The notes under the pieces: generated by a model | Databases searched by the model: none | Told to the model about the DNA's origin: nothing | Seen by the model: the letters and a program-made list of their open reading frames with translations, nothing else | Shown here: piece after piece, positions 18,303 through 26,313 of the stretch | Layout of the letters: every line of letters starts with the position of its first letter | Numbering within the stretch: the stretch's first letter is position 1 | Translations under genes and position numbers: made by a program | From: Betaproteobacteria bacterium | Lineage (GTDB): Bacteria > Pseudomonadota > Gammaproteobacteria > Burkholderiales > Burkholderiaceae_C | Direction: 5' to 3' | Assembly: GCA_025356445.1 (NCBI GenBank) | Contig: JANXSZ010000022.1 | Span: 1 to 62,148 of the forward strand | Length of the DNA: 62,148 nt

Positions 18303-19394
18303 TCATCCCTCAAACTGCGGATGCAGCTGCCGAATCCGCCCCATCGCCATCCCTGCCGCCGCTGTGCGCGTTTCCACGCCCAGCTTGGCAAATACCCGCT
18401 CCAGGTGCTTTTTCACCGTCGCGGGGCTTGCGCCCAGGATGTCGCCAATATCGCGGTTGATTTTGCCTTTCACCACCCAGTAAAGCACCTCAGCTTCACG
18501 GCCTGTGAGTTTGAAGCTCAGGCTCATGGCTTCAATGATGGCGGCGTCGTTGACTTCGCGCATCACCAGCAACCAATCACCACCGCCTTCGCTGTCACCG
18601 GTTTGCTGGTGCAGGCGGAAAGTCAAGCGGCGTGCACCATGCTCAACCACCAGGCGTGGGGGTTCGGGCGGCGGCGGCGCTGACAGCATGTGCGGCACAT
18701 TGCGGCGCAACCAGTCCAGTACCGTGACAGGCACAGTGTGGCTGGGGGAAAGCATTGAGGGTGGCAAATAAGGCGGAATAGGTGAAATAGGTGAAATAGG
18801 TTCTGTGTGCAAACCAGATGGACTGTCCTTGCTGTCAAAATAGGATTCCAAAAGCGCCCGTGCCAGCGGGGTTTGCCAGCTGATGCGGCCGTCACTCAGG
18901 CGCACAGTGATGCTGGCGTAGCCAAAAGCATCCAACGCGCTGCGGGCTTGGCGGGCCATTTGCGTTTGCTGACGGGCGCGGCGGGCACCCTGCAAATGCA
19001 CCCCCATGCGGGCCAACATTTCTTGGGTTTTGATAGGTTTGGTGAGGTAGTCCACGCCGCCCGCTTCCAAAGCCGCCACCAAATGCTCGGTCTCGGTGAG
19101 GCCGGTCATGAAGATGATGGGGATGTGGGCCGTGCGGGGGTTAGCCTTGAGCTGGCGGGCAACTTCAAAGCCGTCCATGCCAGGCATCACCGCATCAAGC
19201 AGCACGATGTCCGGCAAACCAACGGCTGCACGTTGCAAGGCAGCTTCACCGCTGGTCGCTACCAGCACGGTGTAACCCGACTCGTCCAGCGCATCGTGCA
19301 GCAGCGAAAGGTTGTCGGGCACGTCGTCCACGATCAGCACCACGTCGCTGTCGGCGCGGTCAGCGGCAAGGTCATTTTGGGAGGGTGTGGTCAC
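18303..19394 (-). CDS. Response regulator: receiver plus LuxR-type DNA-binding domain, partner of the permease-kinase
   Basis: The 363-residue protein starts with a receiver (about 18-135; VVLIVDDVPDNLSLLHDALD, phospho-Asp in IVLLDAVMPGMDGFEVARQL, Lys in YLTKPIKT). A middle region with PAS-like character (about 155-285) follows, then a LuxR helix-turn-helix (about 295-355; LSFKLTGREAEVLYWVVKGK, RDIGDILGASPATVKKHLER). Its start overlaps the stop of the permease-kinase gene by 4 bases, so the two form a two-component pair. A run PISPISPIP in the middle comes from a 9-base tandem repeat (18776-18802). Target genes are unknown. Confidence 0.92.
   Translation of the reverse strand: MTTPSQNDLAADRADSDVVLIVDDVPDNLSLLHDALDESGYTVLVATSGEAALQRAAVGLPDIVLLDAVMPGMDGFEVARQLKANPRTAHIPIIFMTGLTETEHLVAALEAGGVDYLTKPIKTQEMLARMGVHLQGARRARQQTQMARQARSALDAFGYASITVRLSDGRISWQTPLARALLESYFDSKDSPSGLHTEPISPISPIPPYLPPSMLSPSHTVPVTVLDWLRRNVPHMLSAPPPPEPPRLVVEHGARRLTFRLHQQTGDSEGGGDWLLVMREVNDAAIIEAMSLSFKLTGREAEVLYWVVKGKINRDIGDILGASPATVKKHLERVFAKLGVETRTAAAGMAMGRIRQLHPQFEG
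18776..18802 (-). repeat. Three-copy 9-base tandem repeat inside the response regulator gene
   Basis: GAATAGGTG, AAATAGGTG and AAATAGGTT follow each other directly. Because 9 is a multiple of 3, copy-number change would keep the frame. On the coding strand it specifies a Pro-Ile-Ser repeat in a linker between receiver and output domain. Confidence 0.7.
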
Positions 19395-22300
19395 GGTGTC
19401 AGGCGCTGAGTCAAGCGCTGAAGAAGGGTTTCAAACTGGAATTGTCGCGCCAAGCCACGCATCTCATTGACAAAGGTGAGGCACTGTGGATCAGCAGCCT
19501 CCAGCTCGTTCAGTTTGTTCATGATGCCCCGGTAGTAGCCTAACCCTGCCAACTCACGCAGCGCGGCCAGCCAAGGGGCAGAGGGCAGCAGCTGTTCGGA
19601 CGATGACTCTGCGGGCGCAGTGGCTATCGGTGGGACAACATCCGTCCACACCAGGGCCAATCGGCGCTCCAGCCAATCGAGCAATTCAGAGTGCCGTACC
19701 GGTTTGAGCACAAAATCTTCTGGTGCGATGCCCACGTCATTGTCCAGCCCTTTGTCAAACGCATTGGCAGAAACTATAGCGATAGGGGTGTCCAGCAGAC
19801 CCAGCCGCTGCGCACGGCGGATGGTTTCCCAGCCGTCGATACCAGGCATGGCCAAGTCCATCAATACCGCATCGGGGCGGTAGCCGGTGGCGAGCAAATC
19901 CAGTGCGTCGTGACCGTTGGCTGCTGTGCGCAGCTCAAAACCCAACGGCTCCAGCACGCGCACCAGCAATTCGCGGTCAGGTTCTTCGTTGTCCACCACC
20001 AGCACGCGGCAGCGCGGGCCGGTGTAAGCCGTGCGGCGGACGGTGGGTCGGGCTTTGTGTGCGGCCAGCGCACTGCCATGCACTTCAGGCAAGAACAGCT
20101 TGACGCGGAACACAGCGCCTGCCCCTGGCGTGCTGCTGGCCGTCAACTCGCCCCCCATCAGCGTGGTCAGCATGTTGGCAATCGTCAGCCCCAAACCTGC
20201 ACCAGGCACCGGGCTGGCGCTGTCGCCACGCTCGAAGGGCTCGAAAATTTGCGCCAATTCCTGGGCACTCAGACCGGGGCCGGTGTCTTCAATCTCTATG
20301 GTGGCCATCTCATACGCATGGCGCAAGCGGAAGGTAACTTGCCCAGTGGGCGTGAACTTGATGGCGTTGGCCAGCAGGTTGATGATGATCTGGCGCAGGC
20401 GTTTTTCATCCGCGCGCACCACCTCGGGCAGCACACCCAGCACATCAAACTGGAATTTCAGCCCCTTGGCAGCGGCCTGCAGCTCAAACATGCTGGCGAT
20501 CTCATGCACACCATCGGCGAAACGCATGGGATGGATATCCAGCGTGAGCTTGCCGCTTTCGATGCGCGCCATGTCGAGCGTGCCTTCGATCAACGAGAGC
20601 AAATGCTCGCCGCCGCGCCGGATCACATTGACCGCCTGCTTGCGGTGCGCAGGCACGGTAGCGTCTTCGCCCATCAGCTGCGCATAGCCCAAAATGCTGT
20701 TAAGCGGTGTGCGCAGCTCATGGCTGATGGCGCTGATGTAGCGGCTTTTAGCCTGGTTGGCCTGCTCTGCCACCCGCTTGGCGGCTTCGGCCTGGGCCTG
20801 GGCTTGTTCGGCTTGCAGCGTGGCTTGCTCGGCCACCACGCGAGCGCTTTGCAAGGCGGCATCAGTGATACGGTGGGCGTCAATTTCTTGCTGCAACACC
20901 ACGGTTTGCTCGTGCAGCAAATGGGTTTGGCGGTTGGATTCCTCCTGCGCCACTTGGCGGCTTTTGTGCGCCAGCACCAACCACCATGCGACGATGCCTG
21001 ACACCAGCAGCAGCGCCAAATAGGCCTTGACCAGCCCTGAGCGTAGCGCCGCCCCAGACTGCTCGGCACTGAGTGCGCCAGAGATGTAAGCGGCGTTCAG
21101 GGCGTTCTCCGCCAACGTGCGCAGCTCCTGGTGGTAGAGCAATCCCAACACCGCTGCCAGCACAGGCACAATGACCACCATCAGCAGTAAAAAGTGGCCC
21201 AACCCCGTGTCCAGGTACGGCCAAATGCGTTTGGGCAATAGCCAGCGCAGGGCAGCTGACCACTGGGTAGACAGGTTGGCGTGGGGTTTGCACGCGTCGC
21301 CACAGCGGGCATCGAGCGTACAGCACAGCGAGCAAATCGGCCCTTGGTAGGCCGGGCAATGCGCCATGTCAGGGGTTTCGTATTCGCGCTCGCAGATCAC
21401 ACAGCGGCGCAGACCGGCTGGAGGCCACAGGCGCTGGTAGCCGCCCACATCGGTGACATCGCCGCCTGCACGCTCCGGCTCAGGTGTGCGTGCCAGGTAG
21501 TACCGTCCCTTCGTCGCCCACGCAATCAGCGGTGCCGCCACCAGCGCGGTAACCAGCGCAATCACCGCAGAAAACGCCCGAGCATCATCTCCCCACAGCC
21601 CCAAATGCGCGGTGATCGACAGCACCGACGCCAGCAGCATCGCGCCCACGCCCACGGGGTTGATGTCATACAGATAAGCGCGTTTGAACTCAATGCCCTT
21701 GGGCGACAGGCCCAGCGGTTTGTTGATGACCAAATCAGCCACCACCGCCATCATCCAGGCGATGGCAATGTTGGAGTACAGCCCCAGCACATCGCCCAGC
21801 GCCTCGAACACGTTCATCTCCATCAACATGAAGGCGATGAACGTATTGAAAACCACCCACACCACACGCCCAGGGTGGCTGTGCGTGAGGCGCGAGAAAA
21901 AATTGCTCCATGCCAGCGACCCGGCGTAGGCGTTGGTCACGTTGATTTTGAGCTGGGATACCACCACAAACAGCGCCGTGGCCACCACCGCCCAGTTGTA
22001 GTCACGGAACACGTACTCGTAGGCCACAAGGTACATCTGGTTCGGGTCAACGGCACGGTCAGTCGGTACGCTGTGCGTGATGGCGATGTAGGCCAACAGC
22101 GCGCCACCCAGCATTTTCAGCACGCCCAACACCACCCAGCCTGGCCCGCCCACCAGCACGCTGGTGTACCAGCGCCACTTGTTGGCTGGCGTTTGGGCCG
22201 GCATGAAACGCAGGTAATCAGCCTGCTCACCCATTTGGGTGATGAGCGCGATACCCACGGTGAGGGCCGCGCCGAACAAGTGCAGGTCAAAGCGGTTGCC

Positions 22301-22981
22301 TAGCCCACTCTCGCCACCATACTGCATCACCCCGGCAATGGTACCGGGGTCTTTGACCAGCACAAACACAAACGGCACAACCAGCATCACCAGCCACAGC
22401 GGCTGCGTCCAGGCTTGCAGGCGGCTGATGGCCGACACACCGTGCGTGACCAACGGGATCACCACCAGCGCGCACACCAAATAGCCCCAGCGCGGCGGCA
22501 CACCCAGCGCCAACTCCAGCGCATAAGCCATCACGGCGGCCTCCAGTGCAAAAAAGATGAAGGTAAACGAGGCATAAATCAGCGATGTCAGCGTCGAGCC
22601 GATGTAACCAAAGCCCGCCCCGCGCGTCAGCAAATCCATGTCCACACCATAGCGGGCGGCGTAGATACTGATGGGTAGGCCGGCCATGAAAATGATGAGA
22701 CCCGTCGCCACAATGGCCCAGAAGGCATTGACAAAGCCGTACTGCACCAAAAGCGTGGCCCCCACGGCTTCCAGAATCAAAAACGAGGCGGCGCCGAAAG
22801 CGGTGTTCGTCACCCGAAAGGCGGACCATTTGCGAAAGCGTTGTGGCGTGTAGCGCAGTGCGTAATCTTCCAGCGTCTCGCTGGCCACCCAGCTGTTGTA
22901 GTCACGCCGTATTTTGATAACGCGCTGCGGGGCCTGACTGGATGGCGCAGGCGCTTGATCGGACGGGGCTTGGGGCTGCAT
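19391..22981 (-). CDS. NCS1 permease-histidine kinase-receiver fusion protein
   Basis: The 1196-residue protein joins a complete NCS1-type nucleobase/hydantoin-like permease (about 25-495; multiple membrane helices, LLTRGAGFGYIGSTLTSLIY, QADYLRFMPAQTPANKWRWY) to a sensor kinase. After the permease comes a Cys-rich segment with eight cysteines (527-564, starting CVIC), two more membrane helices (about 595-615 and 653-672) and a coiled coil (680-745). The HisKA domain has His754 in ISHELRTPLNSILGYAQLM. The HATPase has N-box LLANAIKF and DTGPGLSAQEL, and the receiver has Asp1042 in VLMDLAMPGIDG. A short helical C-terminus follows. It probably senses, with or without transport, an NCS1-type substrate and signals to the overlapping LuxR-type regulator. 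It is divergent from the metal efflux operon. Confidence 0.93.
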   Translation of the reverse strand: MQPQAPSDQAPAPSSQAPQRVIKIRRDYNSWVASETLEDYALRYTPQRFRKWSAFRVTNTAFGAASFLILEAVGATLLVQYGFVNAFWAIVATGLIIFMAGLPISIYAARYGVDMDLLTRGAGFGYIGSTLTSLIYASFTFIFFALEAAVMAYALELALGVPPRWGYLVCALVVIPLVTHGVSAISRLQAWTQPLWLVMLVVPFVFVLVKDPGTIAGVMQYGGESGLGNRFDLHLFGAALTVGIALITQMGEQADYLRFMPAQTPANKWRWYTSVLVGGPGWVVLGVLKMLGGALLAYIAITHSVPTDRAVDPNQMYLVAYEYVFRDYNWAVVATALFVVVSQLKINVTNAYAGSLAWSNFFSRLTHSHPGRVVWVVFNTFIAFMLMEMNVFEALGDVLGLYSNIAIAWMMAVVADLVINKPLGLSPKGIEFKRAYLYDINPVGVGAMLLASVLSITAHLGLWGDDARAFSAVIALVTALVAAPLIAWATKGRYYLARTPEPERAGGDVTDVGGYQRLWPPAGLRRCVICEREYETPDMAHCPAYQGPICSLCCTLDARCGDACKPHANLSTQWSAALRWLLPKRIWPYLDTGLGHFLLLMVVIVPVLAAVLGLLYHQELRTLAENALNAAYISGALSAEQSGAALRSGLVKAYLALLLVSGIVAWWLVLAHKSRQVAQEESNRQTHLLHEQTVVLQQEIDAHRITDAALQSARVVAEQATLQAEQAQAQAEAAKRVAEQANQAKSRYISAISHELRTPLNSILGYAQLMGEDATVPAHRKQAVNVIRRGGEHLLSLIEGTLDMARIESGKLTLDIHPMRFADGVHEIASMFELQAAAKGLKFQFDVLGVLPEVVRADEKRLRQIIINLLANAIKFTPTGQVTFRLRHAYEMATIEIEDTGPGLSAQELAQIFEPFERGDSASPVPGAGLGLTIANMLTTLMGGELTASSTPGAGAVFRVKLFLPEVHGSALAAHKARPTVRRTAYTGPRCRVLVVDNEEPDRELLVRVLEPLGFELRTAANGHDALDLLATGYRPDAVLMDLAMPGIDGWETIRRAQRLGLLDTPIAIVSANAFDKGLDNDVGIAPEDFVLKPVRHSELLDWLERRLALVWTDVVPPIATAPAESSSEQLLPSAPWLAALRELAGLGYYRGIMNKLNELEAADPQCLTFVNEMRGLARQFQFETLLQRLTQRLTP

Positions 22982-23043
22982 AGAAGGGAGTTTGGCGGTC
23001 TGTCGGTGATCTGTCAGTACTGTGCCACACGTTATGCCCTACA

Positions 23044-23070
23044 AAAGCGCTACGAATTAAATAGCGCTTT
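23044..23070. repeat. Palindromic element with extended 9-bp stem between the permease-kinase and metal-efflux operons
   Basis: AAAGCGCTA-N9-TAGCGCTTT is a perfect 9-bp inverted repeat. Its centre (23049-23065, GCTACGAATTAAATAGC) is a copy of the 17-base element found elsewhere here. It lies in the 204-base region between two divergent starts (22981 and 23186). It could be a mobile-type repeat, an operator or a hairpin; sequence alone does not decide. Confidence 0.7.
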
Positions 23071-23185
23071 ATGCCTACTGGTAGCGCACACCAAGGCTTT
23101 ATCGTTTAAATCGACAGCCAACAGCTTCACAGAAGCTCCTGAAAAATGGCTTTTTTTCTGTTCCAATTAAGTTCGCGTTAACCCT

Positions 23186-23593
23186 ATGCCGCTCTCTACA
23201 CCCCTCCTCACCACCACAGCGTACAGCACCCAGGCCCACTGGGGCATCCGGGTTGTGCTGTGCTTGTTGCTGTGCCTGACGGTGTTTCAAGGCTTCCAGA
23301 CAACGGCTCAAGCACACAATGCATCACAGCCCGTGGCCTGTTTTGGCGCTTGCGGTTTGGAGGCCATCCTGGACGCTGAAGTGACAGCTGAAGCCAGCGA
23401 GACCTGCCACACCACAGCGTACACCCACGACGAACTCTGGGCCGGTGAAACCGATGACAGTGACTGGGATCTGCTGCCCAGCTGGCAACGCTCGTTCACT
23501 GTGACGCCCCTGAAGCCCCGCTTCATCCCGCTCGTGCCCGCACACGAGTTCCAGCACACCCCTCTGCGCAAGCCACCAAGGCACTGGGCTTAA
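23186..23593 (+). CDS. Small exported protein of unknown function, first gene of the metal-efflux operon
   Basis: The 135-residue product has a hydrophobic segment after a long polar start (about 22-40; GIRVVLCLLLCLTVFQGF), consistent with a signal peptide ending near AQAHNA. A short mature part with Cys in ACFGACG and TCH, several acidic residues and scattered His follows. I do not recognise the family. Its place, 95 bases before a CzcC-like gene, is where CzcI-type small periplasmic proteins occur in heavy-metal RND operons, so a metal-binding or regulatory role is possible. No ribosome site is evident, and the true start could be further downstream. Confidence 0.6.
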   Translation: MPLSTPLLTTTAYSTQAHWGIRVVLCLLLCLTVFQGFQTTAQAHNASQPVACFGACGLEAILDAEVTAEASETCHTTAYTHDELWAGETDDSDWDLLPSWQRSFTVTPLKPRFIPLVPAHEFQHTPLRKPPRHWA

Positions 23594-23687
23594 CGCCTGA
23601 CAGCACCTGACGCACGGTTTCTGTGCGTCTTCTTTTCCTTCGTTTGTTTGCGACTCTGGTTGCCGCGCCTGCGGCACGCGCACAGCC

Positions 23688-25031
23688 ATGACTTTTATGA
23701 CCTCCATCCTCACATCTTGCGGCCTCACCCTCACCCTCGCCCTGGCTTTCCATCCAGCGGCTGTGGCCCAAACCTTGACCACCCCATCAACTGCTATGCA
23801 ATCCATAGCTGTCGACGCCTATCCGGTCTTCACTCTGGCCGATTTGATTCGCACCGTGGTACAGCACAACCCCGCACTGCTGGCCAGCCAGCGCAGCCGT
23901 GAAGCAGCCACGGCCACGATCACCAGCGCGGGGGCCTTGGCCAACCCTAAATTAGAAATGAACGCAGGTACCAACCGCGCCCGCTTGCCCAGTGCCAACG
24001 GCGGTGCGGTATCGGGGTGGGCGGTGTCTCAGTTCATTGAAAACCCGGCCCTGCGCGAGGCCCGCGTCAACGGCGCACGCTTTGCCGAGCGCAGCAGCGC
24101 CCACCAAGTAGCGGCCAACACCAACGAACTGGTCGCACAGGTGCGGCTCAAAGCCTTCGAATACCTGCTGCGCCAGGAAGAAGCCAAGGGCGCTGCTGAG
24201 GCTTTGACGCTGCTGGAGCAAATCCGCAACCGCGTGAAAGTGCGGGTGGAAAGCGGTGAAGCGGCACGCTACGAAATCATCAAGGCCGATGCAGAAATCA
24301 TCAACGCCCGGCAAAAAGTGCAAACCGCTTACCTGCAAATTGACCAAGCGGCACTCGCCATCAACCGCATGGCCGCCGGTGCCCTGCCTGCCCGCTGGAC
24401 GCTGGCGGCCACCCTGGGCGCGACCTTGGACGATGTACAAGAAGTGACACCACTGGAAGACACCAAACTCTCGGCTAGCCAAAACAACCCGGAACTGAAA
24501 GCCCTTCAAGCCGAGTTGGACAAGCGCGATGCGAACTTGAGCGAAACCCGTGCGGGCCGCTGGCCCGGCATTGAGCTGCGCTACAACCAACTGCGTGACC
24601 CCGAAGTGCGCCAAGGCATGCTCAGCGCGAGCATACAAATCCCCCTGACAGACCAGCGCCGTGGCCCCATAGCGCAAGCCAGTGCCGAGCTGGAACGCGC
24701 CCGCACCCTGCTCGATGGCCGCCGTGCGGAACTCACCCAGCAGGTGCTGTTGGCCTGGAAAGCCATGGAAATAGCCCGGGTACGCGTCAGCGCCCTCAGC
24801 ACCGGGGCTGTACGCGAAGCCGAAGCTGCCCTGCGCGTGGCCGAAGCGGCCTACCGTTTTGGTGAACGCGGTATTTTGGACGTGCTGGACGCCCAGCGCC
24901 TTCTGCGCAGCGTGCGAGCCGATTTGCTCGATGCCCGTTACCAGGTACAGACCGCGAACGTAGACCTGGACTATCTGGCAGGCCGCTACGCCGACGCCTA
25001 CAGCCCCGCAGCTACCGCGCTCGCGCCTTGA
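23688..25031 (+). CDS. CzcC-like outer-membrane channel of a heavy-metal RND system
   Basis: The 447-residue protein is an outer-membrane efflux (TolC) family member with a signal peptide (TSILTSCGLTLTLALAFHPA, cleavage near AVAQ). It has two OEP repeats, with features such as LLASQRSREAATATITSAGA and GERGILDVLDAQRLLRSVRA. The short repeats and position before a metal-type adaptor and pump identify it as the CzcC-like partner. A 17-base palindromic element at 23793-23809 is translated as AMQSIA just after the signal peptide, in a segment unlikely to be structurally critical. Confidence 0.9.
   Translation: MTFMTSILTSCGLTLTLALAFHPAAVAQTLTTPSTAMQSIAVDAYPVFTLADLIRTVVQHNPALLASQRSREAATATITSAGALANPKLEMNAGTNRARLPSANGGAVSGWAVSQFIENPALREARVNGARFAERSSAHQVAANTNELVAQVRLKAFEYLLRQEEAKGAAEALTLLEQIRNRVKVRVESGEAARYEIIKADAEIINARQKVQTAYLQIDQAALAINRMAAGALPARWTLAATLGATLDDVQEVTPLEDTKLSASQNNPELKALQAELDKRDANLSETRAGRWPGIELRYNQLRDPEVRQGMLSASIQIPLTDQRRGPIAQASAELERARTLLDGRRAELTQQVLLAWKAMEIARVRVSALSTGAVREAEAALRVAEAAYRFGERGILDVLDAQRLLRSVRADLLDARYQVQTANVDLDYLAGRYADAYSPAATALAP
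23793..23809 (+). repeat. 17-base palindromic element, in-frame copy in the czcC-like gene
   Basis: GCTATG-CAATC-CATAGC is a perfect 6-bp inverted repeat with a 5-base loop. It starts on a codon boundary and is read A-M-Q-S-I-A near the mature N-terminus. It is in the same codon phase as the copies at 5858, 29926 and 33084. Confidence 0.65.
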
Positions 25032-25086
25032 TCGCAAGCTCCTTCCTGATTTCCTTATGTCGAGATACCTTCTTCCGAGAACACCC

Positions 25087-26310
25087 ATGACAACCCGCTC
25101 CCTGCCCCCCTTTTCGCCCCCTACACACGCCACGCCCCGTGCGCTCCTGCTGCTGTCCACCTTGACGCTGGCGCTGCTGCTGGCCGCGTGCGGCAACAAA
25201 ACTGACGGTACGGATAAAAAAGCCGCTGCACCGGCCACGGCTGCCACCGCCAAAAAGCCTGTCGCGGACCCCATGCTGGTGGACATCAAACCCGAGATGG
25301 CGGCGAACTTCAAAGTCGCCCCTGTCAACCCCGTCGCCTTGGCCGTGGTGCAAGAGCTCTCAGGCCGTATCGATGCGAACGACCGCCTGGTGACCCGTAT
25401 CGGAGCCGCCGTCACAGGCCGCGTCACCGACGTGCTGGCGGAGGTAGGCGACCACGTGCGCACCGGTCAAACACTGGCCCGCGTGGCCAGCCCTGAGTTG
25501 ACCACCGCACAGCTCACTTATTTGCGGGCCAACTCCGCCGCCTCGCTGGCTGAACGCGCCGTAGAACGTGCCCGTCAACTGATTCAGGCGGACGTGATTG
25601 GCTCTGCTGAATTGCAACGGCGTGAAGCCGAGTTGTCCATTGCCCGTGCCGAATTGCGTGCTGCGGCAGATCAGTTGCGCTTGATGGGACTGCCGCAAGA
25701 TGCGCTCCCCAAGCTGCGCGACAACGGCAGCCTGTCTCCCGTCGCCAACGTCACGGCCACGCTGTCAGGGGTGGTGACAGAACGCAAAGTCAGCCAGGGC
25801 CAAGTCGCGCAACCTGGCGAGCAGATGTTCACCGTGGCCGATTTGTCGAACGTGTGGGTCATTGGCGCACTGCCTGAACAAGCCGCTCGCACCGTGCAAT
25901 TGGGCCAACGCATCGAGGTGGATGTGCCCGCTTTAGGCGAACACAAACTGACAGGCAAAGTGGTGTTCATCAGCGACACGGTATCGCCAGAAACCCGCAC
26001 CGTCACGATCCGTACCCAGGTGGATAACGCCAAACGCGAGCTGAAACCCCAGATGCTCGCCACGCTGCGCCTTGCCGGGCAAGCCAGCCAGCAGCTCGCG
26101 GTACCCATCAGCGCTGTGGTGCGTGAGAACGACAAAGACCATGTGTACGTGAAAGAAGCCGATAACCGCTACCGCCTGACCCCGGTGGAACTGGGCCAAG
26201 CCAGCGATGGGCTGCGCCCTGTCACCCGAGGCCTGACAGCGGGCACCCCCATCGTGATCGACGGGGCCTTTCACCTGAACAACGAGCGCAAGCGCGCTGA
26301 GCTGGAGTAA
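25087..26310 (+). CDS. Heavy-metal RND periplasmic adaptor (CzcB-like lipoprotein)
   Basis: The start at 25087 gives 407 residues beginning MTTRSLPPFSPPTHATPRAL. An in-frame ATG at 25057 is also possible. A lipobox (LALLLAACGNK) indicates a lipoprotein anchored after acylation of Cys. The HlyD-like core follows: LSGRIDANDRLVTRIGAAVT, TDVLAEVGDHVRTGQTLARV, a helical hairpin, and the second lipoyl half and barrel (VTATLSGVVTERKVSQGQVA; GKVVFISDTVSPETRTVTIR). It links the CzcA-like pump to the CzcC-like channel and may bind metal; no His-rich tail is seen. It lies 3 bases before the pump gene. Confidence 0.9.
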   Translation: MTTRSLPPFSPPTHATPRALLLLSTLTLALLLAACGNKTDGTDKKAAAPATAATAKKPVADPMLVDIKPEMAANFKVAPVNPVALAVVQELSGRIDANDRLVTRIGAAVTGRVTDVLAEVGDHVRTGQTLARVASPELTTAQLTYLRANSAASLAERAVERARQLIQADVIGSAELQRREAELSIARAELRAAADQLRLMGLPQDALPKLRDNGSLSPVANVTATLSGVVTERKVSQGQVAQPGEQMFTVADLSNVWVIGALPEQAARTVQLGQRIEVDVPALGEHKLTGKVVFISDTVSPETRTVTIRTQVDNAKRELKPQMLATLRLAGQASQQLAVPISAVVRENDKDHVYVKEADNRYRLTPVELGQASDGLRPVTRGLTAGTPIVIDGAFHLNNERKRAELE

Positions 26311-26313
26311 ACC

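Noticed and set aside
19768-19782. GCAGAAACTATAGCG, similar to a half element
   Set aside because: It encodes AIVSANAF of a receiver domain, a normal conserved strand-loop, so no insertion is needed to explain it.
19691-21001. Plus-strand open frame of 436 codons
   Set aside because: Shadow of the permease-kinase gene; no ribosome site and no recognisable motif, whereas the minus strand has HisKA, HATPase and receiver motifs.
23952-25463. Minus-strand open frame of 503 codons
   Set aside because: It spans the czcC-like gene and the start of the adaptor gene in antisense; the plus-strand proteins are clear family members.
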